Below, one piece after another: positions 13,801-23,382 of a stretch of DNA of 64,000 nucleotides; position 1 is the first letter of the stretch; each line of letters opens with the position of its first letter. Source of the stretch: Ixodes scapularis (Eukaryota; Arthropoda; Arachnida; Ixodida; Ixodidae); assembly GCF_016920785.2 (NCBI RefSeq), contig NW_024609857.1, positions 190,973,027 through 191,037,026 on the forward strand, given 5' to 3'. The notes beneath the pieces are model-generated. The model saw only the letters and a list, made by a program, of their open reading frames with translations. It ran no database searches and was not told the origin of the DNA. Both the position numbers and the translations under genes were made by a program.

Positions 13801-16130
13801 AGTAGTGAAGGTACCACATAGCTCTGTATCTTCTCGGCGATCCTGAATTTCACAAAAAAGGAGGGTGTGCGTGTTCAGATTAATGTCAACACACACTCGG
13901 TATCTTGTGATGTCCCGGGGTTTAAAGGGATGGTTGATTGGATCTGTCTCCTTCACTGGTCTAAGCACACACTTAAAATTTTGTAAAACCAAATTTTTTT
14001 TTTCTTTTTAGGTTTTATTTTTTCTGTTGTTTTAGAATAGTAAAAGGAGGAAAGGAGGGGGGGGGGGGAACTAAGGAGGGATACAACTGGCTCTGCAGCA
14101 CTCAGCTCCGAAAGGAAGTTGAAGATTGCCCCAGAAAATACTAATTAATTAAGGTGCAGAGAATGTGCACGGCATCCGCTGGATTTCAACCAAATGCATT
14201 GGTTGGAAGCAAGAGGTGAGCTACCATTTCATTAGCTGATGGGACAATAATGTCACATGATCATAGTATAACTTTTATCTGGCAACTTTCTTAAATTCAA
14301 GGTGTTAAACTCCTTAGTAGGAACTCTTCTGGTCAACAAGGAGGAAGCAGTTTATATAAAAATTCTACAAGTCACACTGTTTTGTTACTATGGTAGCTTT
14401 TTGCCACCCTTTATCTCAACAACACAGGCAGAAAGAGCCCTTGGAAGTATGGATTAATCGATGCAAAGAACAGTGAGCACCATATTTGCTGCATTGAAGA
14501 TAACCGAGTCTTAATTCCCGCTTTAACCGTTCTTTGACGCTTTCAATTGTATTGTATGCCATGCACCCACAGTCGCCTCGTGGCAGAATGCACTATCTGC
14601 AAAACTGCAGCGATAGATATGGTGGCTGGCTACCTGGTCAAGCCAGGTACAAGTCAAGTTTCCAAAGGAATCCATCATTCATTTAACGTGAGTGCACAAG
14701 CATTAATATTTCTTTCAAACCGTGTGAACGTAGACCTCCACATTATACTAGAGAATTTTAATTTCTGTACCCGTGATTTTTAATATATGAGAAAATGATA
14801 GAGCTTGACCATAGAACCATGGCATGGAACACTGAGTGCCTGTCTATATTAGTATGGTAGTGTTACAACAGTCATGATAAATGTAATCACAGCGAATGAT
14901 ATTAACCCATTTTTTTCCCGAAGCGCGGTATAAAATTGCTGTCCCAGGATCTGTGATGAGCTTTGATAAGTGTGGGTTTACCGACCTCCCATAGATGGTC
15001 CATGTGACAAGTGTATGCTTTGTCACTTTTTACACCTCAAAAGTCGCACCAAATAATTTTGCGCTGCCATATGCTCACTGGCTAGTACAAGCAATGAGAA
15101 TATAAGACATTCCCCTGAAATAATTTTTCAAATATTTTAGGCACTACACGGATTAAAGAAGAAGCTCAGCCCAAAAGCTCGATTTAACTTAGACAATGAA
15201 CAATCCACATACCAGATCATCCTGGCAGCGTATCCGGTAGGTGCTGGGGCCGCTCCACTGCAAGCAGTCACCAGCCCTCCCAGCATACATTGCGCTCGAA
15301 GCCGGAGATGCCAGCCTGCTGAGCTGCAGCAAGCTCATGTCAGGGGTGCATCGACTGCGCTTGGCAGACGGCGTACCATCCTCCACTCCACGCTTCATCG
15401 GGCCAAGGTACCGCTGCGCTTCGTAGCAGCTGACTGGCGTCTTGTCCAACAGGTTGGCCGGCAAGTCAGCCACGCACGAATGAATAGCTAGTGAATGAGC
15501 GTCCGGTAACTGTGCTGCAGGCGAGTTATCGCAGGACGAGTCCACGGTGAACTGGCCCCCGTCTGGCAGGTGGCAGTCTTGCGCAAACAAGTTTACCTTC
15601 TCTAGGTTTTCGTGCAGCTCGCAGAGGGTGCTCACCCCGTCTGAAGAGGCGCTCTCGTCTTCCGAGGTCAGGTCCTTCTCGACGTCACGGGCAAGGCAGG
15701 ATCGGACAAGATTGTCGGAGGGCACCATCGAATAGACGTTGGCTCCACCGTCGCCGGAGGTCTGAATTTCACAAGCGGAAAGCCGCTCGCCTGGTTGGCT
15801 GCTGCCGTTGCTGCTTTGCCCGAAGCCAGGGTTAGCGCCGAAAAGACTTGCTGCGATTCTGGTATGGGGCTGCCGGGGACAGACACCCTGAGGCCGGGAT
15901 GGCTCCGAGGCCAGAGTGCGAGGAGCTGCGGCAGTGGGAAGGGCGACTGGACACGGGTGTGGAGCATCGCTGCTGGTCCTTTTCTTGCCCAAGATTAATT
16001 GTCCCTGTGCAGAGATGCAGACGTGCTTGTTAGATGTGTGCTACTGTGCCGAGGAAGATTATGGCTTGTTCACACAGAGCCTCCAACAGTCATCCAGCTT
16101 CAGACTTACGGGAGATTTGACGGAAGCCAT
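1680..16130 (-). CDS. TATDN2: TatD-family metal-dependent nuclease, TATDN2-like (complete, 8 coding exons)
   Basis: Joining minus-strand segments 16130-16110, 16004-15213, 11603-11335, 9853-9754, 8609-8440, 7547-7418, 3772-3560 and 1817-1680 gives 1833 nt, 610 residues plus stop, with every junction GT-AG and in phase. Residues 1 to about 340 are Ser/Pro-rich and look disordered, as in vertebrate TATDN2. The TatD barrel starts at VDTHCHLD (H348, H350) and continues through GCHPH, GEIGLDY (E443), LVIHSR (H480), HRHCFTG (H505) and ETDAPYFLPR (D557), ending NTRRIYGI. These are the six metal-ligand positions of the family, so the enzyme should be catalytically competent. TatD proteins are metal-dependent phosphodiesterases acting on DNA or RNA; human TATDN2 has been linked to R-loop processing. 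Choice of TATDN2 over TATDN1/3 rests on the long N-terminal extension. An in-frame TGA lies directly before the chosen ATG. Introns carry MITEs, a Helitron relic and hAT elements. Confidence 0.9.
1818..3332. other. TATDN2-like intron, left part
   Basis: Contains a short duplication of ACACACATCTAGATAG near 1966-1985, two GGGATACNGAATAGAA-type repeats near 2740-2780 and the CCAGCTCGCC flank. No exon or RNA gene seen. Confidence 0.5.
2040..2080. repeat. Isolated CCAGCTCGCC flank sequence
   Basis: TATGGATACCATTCACCAGC then TCGCCTGTG matches the flank of the foldbacks at 17.6, 27.7 and 63.7 kb, but no long arms are visible here. Confidence 0.5.
3333..3528. mobile_element. GGCAGGG MITE, copy 1 (TATDN2 intron)
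   Basis: About 195 bp with inverted ends ACAAAATGAAAATGGCAGGG / CCCTGCCATTTTCGTCTCGT. Sits about 32 bases past the donor of TATDN2 exon 7. Shares a GAGCCTCCAGCATTCGCTCG-type core with three other copies in the window. Confidence 0.8.
3560..3772 (-). CDS. TATDN2: TATDN2-like coding exon 7 (HCFTG and ETDAPYFLPR)
   Basis: Acceptor GACCTCGCAG, donor CGGGCG|GTGAGT (phase 0). 71 codons with YPVHRHCFTGDW and RLLLETDAPYFLPR, the last two metal-ligand motifs of TatD enzymes. A GGCAGGG-type MITE lies about 32 bases past the donor and a foldback about 40 bases before the acceptor. Confidence 0.95.
3800..4015. repeat. Imperfect foldback in TATDN2 intron
   Basis: Left arm GCAAGCTTCTGGACCCACCA through GGAGGGACACGCCCCC pairs with the right arm from GGGGGAGTGTCTCTCCACGC through CCAGAAGCTTC, with the centre at GACCAAAACCACGCCTGTTT. 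It lies about 40 bases upstream of the acceptor of TATDN2 exon 7. Arms total roughly 90-100 bases each with mismatches. Confidence 0.7.
4244..5313. mobile_element. hAT-like non-autonomous element with ATTCGAA-rich arms
   Basis: Inverted termini TAGGGGTGTGCGAATAATCG / ATATTCGTACACCCCTA with AT-rich, ATTCGAA-bearing arms; the TAGGG start is typical of hAT ends. No clear 8-bp duplication survives. A second TAGGGATGTCGCGAACC terminus at 4742, like that of the 41718-44811 element, lies inside and suggests nesting. No transposase. Confidence 0.65.
6440..7335 (-). mobile_element. Helitron-related element (longer copy)
   Basis: Shares both flanking blocks with 234-570 and additionally carries the ORF at 6453-6974. 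A third, more distant copy of one end (AACTTTCAGCGTTTCCACTC) occurs near 44987. Helitron hairpin and CTRR ends were not clearly identified, so class assignment rests on the ORF. Confidence 0.55.
6453..6974 (-). pseudogene. Truncated Helitron-type ORF (N-terminal region)
   Basis: 173 codons from MSRPRAFLVKEDWLRKERR. The body is charged and repetitive (LESRRREQNQRCKGRR, EAKCKREARR), then FRREFVDYPFGVTCAVCDRL followed by W. Arthropod Helitron helicase-like proteins have the same order: Arg/Glu/Ala-rich repeats, then an F..NPFG.xCxVCDRLWF motif before the Rep domain. Here the Rep and helicase domains are missing and the frame runs into the element's terminal sequence (AGLPSSREWKG), so it is a fragment. 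Family assignment is from remembered motif similarity only. Confidence 0.6.
7418..7547 (-). CDS. TATDN2: TATDN2-like coding exon 6
   Basis: Acceptor CGTTGCCAG, donor AAGGAG|GTGCGT (phase 0). Encodes FQRQITLALERKLPLVIHSR, containing the conserved VIHSR motif whose His binds metal. Confidence 0.93.
8440..8609 (-). CDS. TATDN2: TATDN2-like coding exon 5 (metal-ligand Glu)
   Basis: Acceptor CTTCTGACAG, donor CGCAA|GTAAGT (phase 2). Encodes GVWAAFGCHPHMV and VVALGEIGLDYS, two hallmark TatD motifs; the Glu of GEIGLDY is a metal ligand. Confidence 0.95.
9754..9853 (-). CDS. TATDN2: TATDN2-like coding exon 4
   Basis: Acceptor GCTGTTCCAG, donor GGCGAC|GTACGT. One base completes the split Lys codon, then 33 codons ending VAIFCNPLTFGD. 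Phase fits both neighbours. Confidence 0.9.
10582..11298. mobile_element. TTAA-type MITE with perfect 18-bp termini
   Basis: GTTTAAAGGGGCCCTGCA at the left is the exact reverse complement of the right end TGCAGGGCCCCTTTAAAC. Termini centred on TTTAAA suggest piggyBac-like TTAA target use with an AGGGGCCC element end. Internal hairpin GTGTTGTGTGGTAGCC / GGCTACCACACAACAC near 10837-10885. No ORF. Confidence 0.85.
11335..11603 (-). CDS. TATDN2: TATDN2-like coding exon 3 (start of TatD barrel)
   Basis: Acceptor CCGTGCAG, donor TTCAA|GTGAGT (phase 2). Encodes a Pro-rich linker, then SSVGMVDTHCHLDFLFRK, the HxH metal-binding strand of TatD proteins. A TTAA-type MITE (10582-11298) begins only 36 bases beyond the donor inside the intron. 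Confidence 0.93.
11880..12020. repeat. GATGTCACA-rich short repeat with self-complementarity
   Basis: Several alternating copies of TGATGTCACA and TGTGACAT/CATGTGACATTGTGATG give a local foldback. There is no sign of coding. Confidence 0.6.
12221..12829. mobile_element. pogo/Tigger-like MITE with internal tandem repeats
   Basis: Flanked by TA on both sides. Termini CAGTGAAACCCGTTTAGAAC and CGTTATAAACAGGTTTGACTG are inverted repeats of the CAGTcaAACC type known from pogo-like elements. Inside, a unit of about 37 bases (GCGATTTAGAAGGGGAGATA plus AGCTAAAAAAACAAACTCT) occurs about three times at 12482-12650. No transposase. Confidence 0.8.
12830..15212. other. TATDN2-like intron, right part
   Basis: Contains a CTAACTCCACTAA-type short repeat (13610-13680) and a G run at 14059-14068. 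Nothing coding recognised. Confidence 0.45.
15213..16004 (-). CDS. TATDN2: TATDN2-like coding exon 2 (N-terminal extension)
   Basis: 264 codons, residues 8-271, open throughout. The acceptor follows a pyrimidine-rich stretch ending CTGCACAG; the donor is CTG|GTATGTG, phase 0. The protein is rich in Ser, Pro, Asp and Glu, with basic patches such as KRGVEDGTPSAKRSRC, a possible nuclear-targeting segment. No folded domain is recognised. Confidence 0.85.
16110..16130 (-). CDS. TATDN2: TATDN2-like coding exon 1 (start)
   Basis: Encodes MASVKSP and ends at a strong GTAAGT donor, phase 0. TGA is the codon immediately upstream of this ATG in the same frame, which fixes the start if the exon is right. 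It is short, so it is the least secure exon of the model. The 5'UTR would extend to higher coordinates. Confidence 0.65.
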
Positions 16131-17574
16131 TCAGCCCCAGCTGCTGCTCTGGCATCCGGCAGGTCAGGTGGACAATGAAGACCACTTGGTGGACCTGCAT
16201 GAACAGGACTTCCTTTTGCTAGCTATGGGTTCTAATGAAGCAGGTGCTGCATACCAGAGACACCCTACTGCATTTAATAGAAAAGGTATAGTACTCTACA
16301 AACAGAAGAGAATGAACGCCTTGGTGAAGTAGGGAAAAGAATACATAGCTTGCAAGTGTTGCCACCGCTGGGTACTGACGGTTATTTCTACTTACTGGTT
16401 TCTTCGAACTAGAACATCTGCGATGTGAAACTAACACAGCAAACCAAACGTTCGCGGAGCATAAAATGCTGGCAGGGCCGCGAATGACGTCCATGCAAGC
16501 TATGTATAGGTGGTGGTAATCACTGGACGCCATATTTGAGGTCACCGCTCACAGCGCGTGCTCGGGGGTAGTTCTTATTTATGATCTCCCAAAAGAAGAC
16601 AATTTGGATAGTGTGCAATGTGCATGCTGGAAGCGTGGCGTCAGCACATGCTCAGCAGCAGTCAGCGCTGCAGCTATGGCCGTCATTGAATACCACCTCT
16701 ACGAACTGGTTAAGCAAGATTTTCTTTATCTGCAATTCGTAGTCTGGCGTTTATAGAGTGCTGCAGAGTGTAAATGACATGGACGGTGCATACTAGGGTG
16801 TAAGGCGATATAGAAGAGCGAGTCTAGTGGCAAAATGAATGATCAAGACCTGACGCTACAATCGACGATGGCTTGGACTCATCCAACTTTGTATCACTCA
16901 AGGAGTATGGTGGGCGAACTGAGATAAGGTTACGATTAATACACGACACCGAGAGGCACATATAAAACAAAGACAACTTCCCGCGCCTTGTCCAAACACG
17001 TTCATCAGTGGTCTAGTTTTTTTTGCGCTAGAAGAAAAAAGACAGTGCTTTTAATGACAAAGGAAACTTACCAATGAGACGCAACACCAACAGCAAATGT
17101 TCTGCAGGATGAAAGTGCGAAAGGATAGAAACGCGGACGGCACTAACACGCAGCGTTCCGAAATTAACTGCGTTCTCGCGCGCTGTCGTCACATGTCAAT
17201 CACAATCAGTCACGCAGTCACGTGCGCACTGACCCAGTGTTTTGAGCTGATTTGCACGAAAGTGGGAAGGTTGATCGATCTCTTGATCTTCAGGTGCAGG
17301 ACAGTATTCTCCCGGACAAAATTGCACAGTGTAAAATAGTCGAAGGTGTTAAAAAAAAAAAAAAGAATCACTTGGGTCAATCACATTGTTTAACTTGGCC
17401 CAATGCGGTGAGAACGCACAATATCAGATCTGTGACTATTTTGTTGGGACGAGGGGGCTTTCTGAGTTAGCCGGATTCCGTTACCATTTTCACAGGGAAG
17501 TACAAAATGAAGCATTAGTAGTTTCACATTGTTGCAAGAATGGCAATTAAGATGCATGCAACATAATGAAACCT
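16131..17574. other. Upstream region of the TATDN2-like gene
   Basis: Expected to hold the 5'UTR and promoter. No core promoter motif is convincing. Open frames crossing 15916-16332 on the plus strand are shadows of the gene. Confidence 0.4.
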
Positions 17575-17668
17575 GAGACACGGAACAAGGACGCACACAA
17601 CACCGTCTCAGACGGTGATGTGTGTGCCACATGTGTGTCTTTGTGTGTCCTTCTTGTTCCGTGTCTCC
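17575..17668. repeat. Foldback with CCAGCCCGCC-type tail
   Basis: GACACGGAACAAGGACGCAC pairs imperfectly with GTGTCCTTCTTGTTCCGTGT. Followed about 25 bases later by TATTCACCAGCCCGCCTGTG, a tail shared with other foldbacks in the window. Confidence 0.7.
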
Positions 17669-18739
17669 GGTTTTATTCTGTTGTTTAATATTCACCAGCC
17701 CGCCTGTGCCCTAACTCTTATGCTTTTCTCACATACTCCACTCTTTTCACTTTAGCAGAGCGAACGCTGGAGAGGATCGAGGCGAGTGGAAAGGGTGAAA
17801 GAACCAATCACTGCGAGCAGAGAGCTTTGTAGGAAGGACTTGTCAGCTGCTAGATGGAATGGTTATGTAGGATATAATCGTGTCAGTCTTCTTCGTGGCT
17901 TTTGTACACAAATCCACGTACAAGAAGAAAAAAGAGAGAGAGAGAAAAGACTATTATTATTTATTTAGTAGTTTTGGATGTAGTTTACAAAAATATTACT
18001 GAAATCGAAATAAAATCGTAGAGAAAATGCCGAAACACCGATCATTTGCTCACAACTATACTCATGCAATTTTGCAAACAAAAAAAAAAAAAAAAAATTG
18101 GGGGGGGGGGGGGGGGGGCTGTCGTACGATTGGTGTACTGATCGATGAGTCCTTCAGGTAGGTTTCATTAAATAATGTATCAGTCGCTTAAAAATATTGT
18201 GACTTTTGCCTTTCTGTTACAAGAATTACAAGGATATTTGAACCGCGTGGCTCGTGCACGCTTATCTGTAAAAAAGCAAAATAAGAAAGACATTCCCCTT
18301 GGGTGGACAAATTCGATATTGCAAAAACTACGCGTCGCAAAAAAAAAAAAAAAAAAAGGCTTGTGTTTTTTTGGCCTTGGGCCAGGGGCCTATTTGGGAA
18401 GTTAGATTGTTAAATATTTTTGCGTAAATAACTATTTTAATATTGTGTTTAAGGGCATCGTTTTAAATATAAAATCGCACAGCATCATCGAAAAACACTA
18501 AATCAACAAATTGCAAAAGGACAGAAGACACGCGCAGCATTTTACGGCTTTCTGAAAAACCGCACAAATTCGATGGGTTTTTAGGTTTCGGTTTGTAATC
18601 GGAGCGCATTTCGGCCCCGACGGCACCGCGCCCCGTGAAGAAATTGTGCAACCAACCTCTGCTGCGTTTTCCTCGCGCAACGCAGCAGAGGCTGATGTAT
18701 GATCTCTATGAGAGGCTGGGCCAATATCGATAGTATCTA

Positions 18740-19680
18740 ACTTTTCTAAAGGCTTCGAGAAAATCGTTCATGGTAAACTGTCGACATATTTGGAGCGTTT
18801 CTCTTTATTAACGGACTGCCAGCACGGTTTCAGAAAAAGAAATCTACTGAATCCGCTCTGAATATAGAAATCAAACTGTTGACAGTAGCGATATATACGT
18901 AGACTTTTCTAAGGCGTTTTACCTAGTAAATCACAGTATTCTTTTAAATAAACTACATGCACTCAATTCATTTAAATCCTACCTGTTTGAGCGAAGACAA
19001 TTAGTTCAAATCACTGATTCGGTAGCATCCATAAGAACAGTACGTGATTACAAATGTACCTCAGGGAAGTGTCTTAGGTCCCTTACTATTTTTGTTTTCT
19101 ATTTACTAATTCTTTTTCAAAGGCAATACATGTAACGCGATTGGAAAGACGGCTAATCGTATGCTCTCTCAACTACCCCTCTGGAAATATATAAATAGAT
19201 TACGAATTAACGCAAACAAAACGAAGTGCACGATATCATTTTAGGTGGGTATGTAATTGAAATAGTAAAGTCTTTCAAGATTTTAGGTGTTAGATTTACA
19301 GACAACAATTATCATGGAATGAGCCCGTCCAACTATATTCATAAAAAAAAAAAAAAGCGAGAAGGCGCGCGGCTCTATAGGTCCCTCCATATTCCAGATA
19401 ACGCACAATTTTCACCCCGTCAGATAATTATTTTTAATGGTCTTGTGCAGTCATACTTTTTGTATTGTCACCTCGTATGGGGTACCACCACCGTGCAAAA
19501 TATAAACAAGATTCTGACTCTGCAATAGAAAGCCCTAAGACTGGTCGCAAGTTTGTCATACCTTTAGGTTTTATCACAAAGGCACTCTTTTTACTCACTT
19601 TAGGGCTGTTAGACCTACGAATCTACACTATTACCGGCTCCTGTTATCATATAAAGCAGCGCTAAAAAATAAACGTAGCT
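18740..19680 (+). pseudogene. LINE reverse transcriptase relic (jockey/CR1-like order of motifs)
   Basis: Read across frameshifts: FSKGFEKIVHGKL, LLTDCQHGFRKR, VDFSKAFYLVNHSIL, VPQGSVLGPLLF, INRLRINANKTKC, FKILGVRFTDN, then FNGLVQSYFLYCHLVWG. These are consecutive fingers, palm and thumb motifs of a non-LTR reverse transcriptase. The catalytic YADD block between VPQGS and INANKTK is missing or destroyed. Multiple stops, so dead. The clade is not settled. Confidence 0.8.
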
Positions 19681-20050
19681 ATTTCTTAGAAATATCAAAC
19701 TTACCTAAAAGTACTATCAATTATCACACACGTGTGAAGAGTAGTGGCAAACCATGGTATCATTCGCATCGATCAGATCCATTCTACCATCTTTATTAAA
19801 CACTTTGCATAGAAACTTCAGCCATAATTGTCCATTTGGTGACTTCGTGTTAATAATATCTACCTTATAAAATGTATTTTTTTTTTTAGAGAAACGTATT
19901 GTGTCAAGTCAACTAATGTAAAGCGAATCTATACGGGAAATGAGAAAACAAGGATTGACTCAACTAGCCATTTCTTCGAATCACTTTTTTTTTCTTCTAG
20001 TATTGATAACTTTTTTTGTGAAATATAAAAGGCAATCTTCCCGTCCCCCT

Positions 20051-20692
20051 TTAAAGGGATATTACAACGAAATTTAGGCGCTCATTTTTTGGTCTATATG
20101 TGTTCAAAGGAGCAGCATCACATTGAACATACCAATATCTTGTTAAAAAAGTCACGAAAAGGAATTTTAAAACGAATTAAACGATTAGCAAAGAGCACCT
20201 GGTGGATGTCGCTAACGCCTCGCTTGTAATGCCCGTCTAGGAACCTTGACAGCTAGTGACGGAGGTTGTCTCGCCTCCGGCCACGACGAGAGAAGAGGGG
20301 AAGGAGGAACTTCCCTCTTCCCGAGAATGCCTTTTGTGTGTCGCATAAGTCGCTATTGTCCCCCTACAAGATTACAGGAGATTAACCTGTCACTCAAAAT
20401 TCGTACAAAAGCAACCGCTTCGGTGGCTGGAACGACTAGGCCATCCCCTCGACGTCAGCCTCGCCGTAGCTTTGCTTGTCCTGAGACGAGCTACGTCACG
20501 ATTGCGTTAAATGTCACGTAGCCTCCGCTGGGCCTTCCCCGAGCGCTTGCCAGAGTGGGCCGCTTATAACGAAAAATACAGCCACCAGGCTCAAAATACA
20601 AACGTGCGATTGTCATTCACGGATATTGTGGATCATATTCAACCTATTTTTGAACACGACGGGAATATTTCAAATTTCGGTTCCACATTATA
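20051..20692. mobile_element. AAAGGGATA TTAA-type MITE, uninterrupted copy
   Basis: Begins TTAAAGGGATATTACAACGA and ends near CAAATTTCGGTTCC, inverted relative to AACGAAATTT at the start. About 640 bp, collinear with 53202-54727 (shared GGCACCTGG.GGATGT-type blocks, CTTGCCAGAGTGGGCCG, ATATTGTGGATCAT). Open frames inside are not conserved genes. Confidence 0.75.
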
Positions 20693-21155
20693 AATTCTAG
20701 AGCCCCTCGCACTAGTCAATTTTGTACAACAAATGTATCGAGGTATACCTAAGGCCGGCAAAGTATCGCGATATACAATCGACACACCGTAAAAGTATTT
20801 CACTATACTGAGTAACCAATACATTTCTGAAATGTATATATGGATACAGATACTGGAGAGTATCTCTAAAATACCACCGCGATACATGTGGAACGCAATG
20901 CTGCCCAGCCCCGATCAAGAGGAACTTCAGACCACACAGCTAGTGACAACAATAATTTCAGAAACTCGCTGACCTATGTTTTTTTTGTTTTTTTCGTAAA
21001 CAAACGACAAATTATTTTTAGTATTATGCTTGACCAGACTAAACCTAGACTTTTTCTTTTTTTACTTTAATACTGAGTTTTATTCAAACGTGGCGCAGAC
21101 GGCAAGCATCAACCTCGGCAGCCGCACACAAGAGAACCAAGTTAGATGTTTCTTC

Positions 21156-21161
21156 TTTATT
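21156..21161 (-). terminator. Candidate polyadenylation signals, small helical-protein gene
   Basis: AATAAA on the minus strand about 140 bases after the stop; a second AATAAA lies at 21079-21084. Either could serve. Confidence 0.4.
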
Positions 21162-21297
21162 TGCTACTCGCAGGCGTCACATAATAGGAAATTCTTCGGA
21201 TATTTATTGGCGTTGCAATGGCGGCTTCCTCGTAACCATTGTGGCAGAATCTCGGAGCCTGTCTTGATGTCGCTTCTGCTCGGCGCTCGAGTCCTGG

Positions 21298-21483
21298 CTA
21301 GTCGTCTCCCAGGAGGCTGAGTACAGAGGCGAGGGCCTGTCTGAACTGAAGCCTCTTCTGGTCCAGTTCGTCGATGCGGTGCAGGGCCGACCCGATGGCG
21401 GACACCAGCTCTCGCACGGTGGCTTCGTTCCGGTCGTAGCGACTGCCCACTTTGCCCCGCACTCCCTCGATCATCTGAGCCAC
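21298..21483 (-). CDS. Unknown helical protein, last coding exon
   Basis: Acceptor CCTTCGCAG; 61 codons VAQMIEGVRGK to SVLSLLGDD, then TAG at 21300-21298. Strong heptad-like spacing of Leu, Ile and Val. Confidence 0.8.
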   Translation of the reverse strand: MAQMIEGVRGKVGSRYDRNEATVRELVSAIGSALHRIDELDQKRLQFRQALASVLSLLGDD

Positions 21484-23351
21484 CTGCGAAGGAGAGGAGG
21501 ACGCTCATGTAAAGACATATCCCCCCCCCCCCTACCTCCCCCCCCAAAAAAAAATAAATGGCTGGATTGGCGATTTTGTGAGGGCCGCAGCCCAGCAACA
21601 TCAAGGGGGGGGGGGGGGGGGCTGACCACGGTGTGATGTAATGGTATCCACCACTGGGTAAACTATGTGTCGGTAATCCGTTAAGAGACACAATGGGGGA
21701 AACGGCACGTGAGAGGGTCACTAGAAAGCAGGGCGGACTGACGTCACGTGCAAGCCACGCGCTCGCTTCATCTACATTTAAAAAAGGTTCGAAGTCATCG
21801 GCTAAAATCGATATTTAACTTCGTGAACTGCATGGGCGAGGGGTTCAGGTGTCAATTATAACACTATAGCAGTCTGGAGAAGTTACTTTTCTTTCTTTTT
21901 TCAAGTATAGTTAGTTACATTTAGTTTTCCAGCAATGTATTTAACTTACAGTTACTTCAAAACAAAAGTAACCCGTTACAATTATTTGGACAGGGTAGCT
22001 TAGTTGTTCATAATGGAACAGCGCGAATTTTACGAGGCTGGACAGGACGAGCGCTGACTAACAAATGAAAGGTTTATTACCAGGAAACCACGAAGAAAAC
22101 ATACAACAACACGACTCTCTAATCACGATGGAAATGCGCATGCGCCTCACAAAATTGGGTGCCATCTGTTACACAATTCTATATGCGTCATCTCCGATCT
22201 CAAAATTCGACCTCACTGTCCAGCAAATTCAAGAAAGCCTGACTAACGCAGGCTGGCCCCTCCTTCTTTATTCTATGTGCTTCGACAATATTTCGAGCTT
22301 TCTGGTCCCTGTGTTTGTACAACACAATGGCCTCGTCAAGTAACGGTTTACAGGCGCAATCCCTGCAGTGTAACGCCAAGTGGGAGCTTGCTGTTTTTGT
22401 TAAAGAACTACGGTGTTCCCGCAGGCGAATGTTGAGGCACCGCCCCGTCTGTCCGATGTAAACCTTCCCGCACGTGAAGGGTATCTGGTATACAGGGAGT
22501 ATTCACTGGCGGCCATAGCTGTGCGCGCGAATGCTGAGCGCGTGTTGATGGCGAGCTTCCACAGTTCTTTTGCAACGTGCATTCAGTACCATCAAGAGTG
22601 CCGGTCTTAGCAGCCTATTGATGTGAGCTCGTTCCGAGCATGCGCTCTAAACAGCACCCACAAATATGGCGTCCAGTGAATACTCCCTATACTACACCCA
22701 ATGTGCATGGCACGAGCTCCATGCGGTGTTTTATGCCGCACGGCCTCTCCCCCTGTTTTTCTTCCTTGTTCACGCGCTTTTCTACTGCAGAGCAAATACC
22801 GCTTAATTTGTTTCGTGCCGAGAACACTAAATCTATACCCCGTACTTTGAGGCGGCTCTTTTAAAGCCGTGTGACATGTGGTGCACATAAGGAATGACTG
22901 TGACCTTCATTTTTACTTTTTTTGTTACTTTTCCCCGCGCCTCGCCTTTAATACTTTTTACTATTGCTTCCGCGGCCGAGGCGATTACCGAATCCGGGAA
23001 ACCGGCGTCTTTCTCCCGACCTAGGCGGCAAGGCTTTCTCCCACTCTGTGGTAGCAAGACTTTGTTACCGCCGAACGAATACATGATTCAGCAATGCCTC
23101 TTTTGACGAGTTTAGAATGCCCCGATCTAAAATCAAGGAGAGTCTTGGTGGTTCTGGGATGATGCCACCAACAAACGTGGCTCTGGCTCACATCCACGCT
23201 CAGATCCAAAAACTGGATTGTCTGGTCTTTTGGGGTTTCAAAAGTGAACCTCAGGTCCAAACCTTGCTCCTTGAACGTTTTTAGCACGAAATCGAGGGTC
23301 CGACTAAAGTTACCTTTTTCGACGAAAACCAAATAATTGTCTACATACCTA

Positions 23352-23382
<31 letters not shown>

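Noticed and set aside
15916..16332. 138-codon plus-strand frame
   Set aside because: Antisense shadow of the TATDN2-like exons 1-2; no motif.
22640..22864. Forward open frame in the Penelope region
   Set aside because: Antisense to the readable Penelope-like linker sequence.
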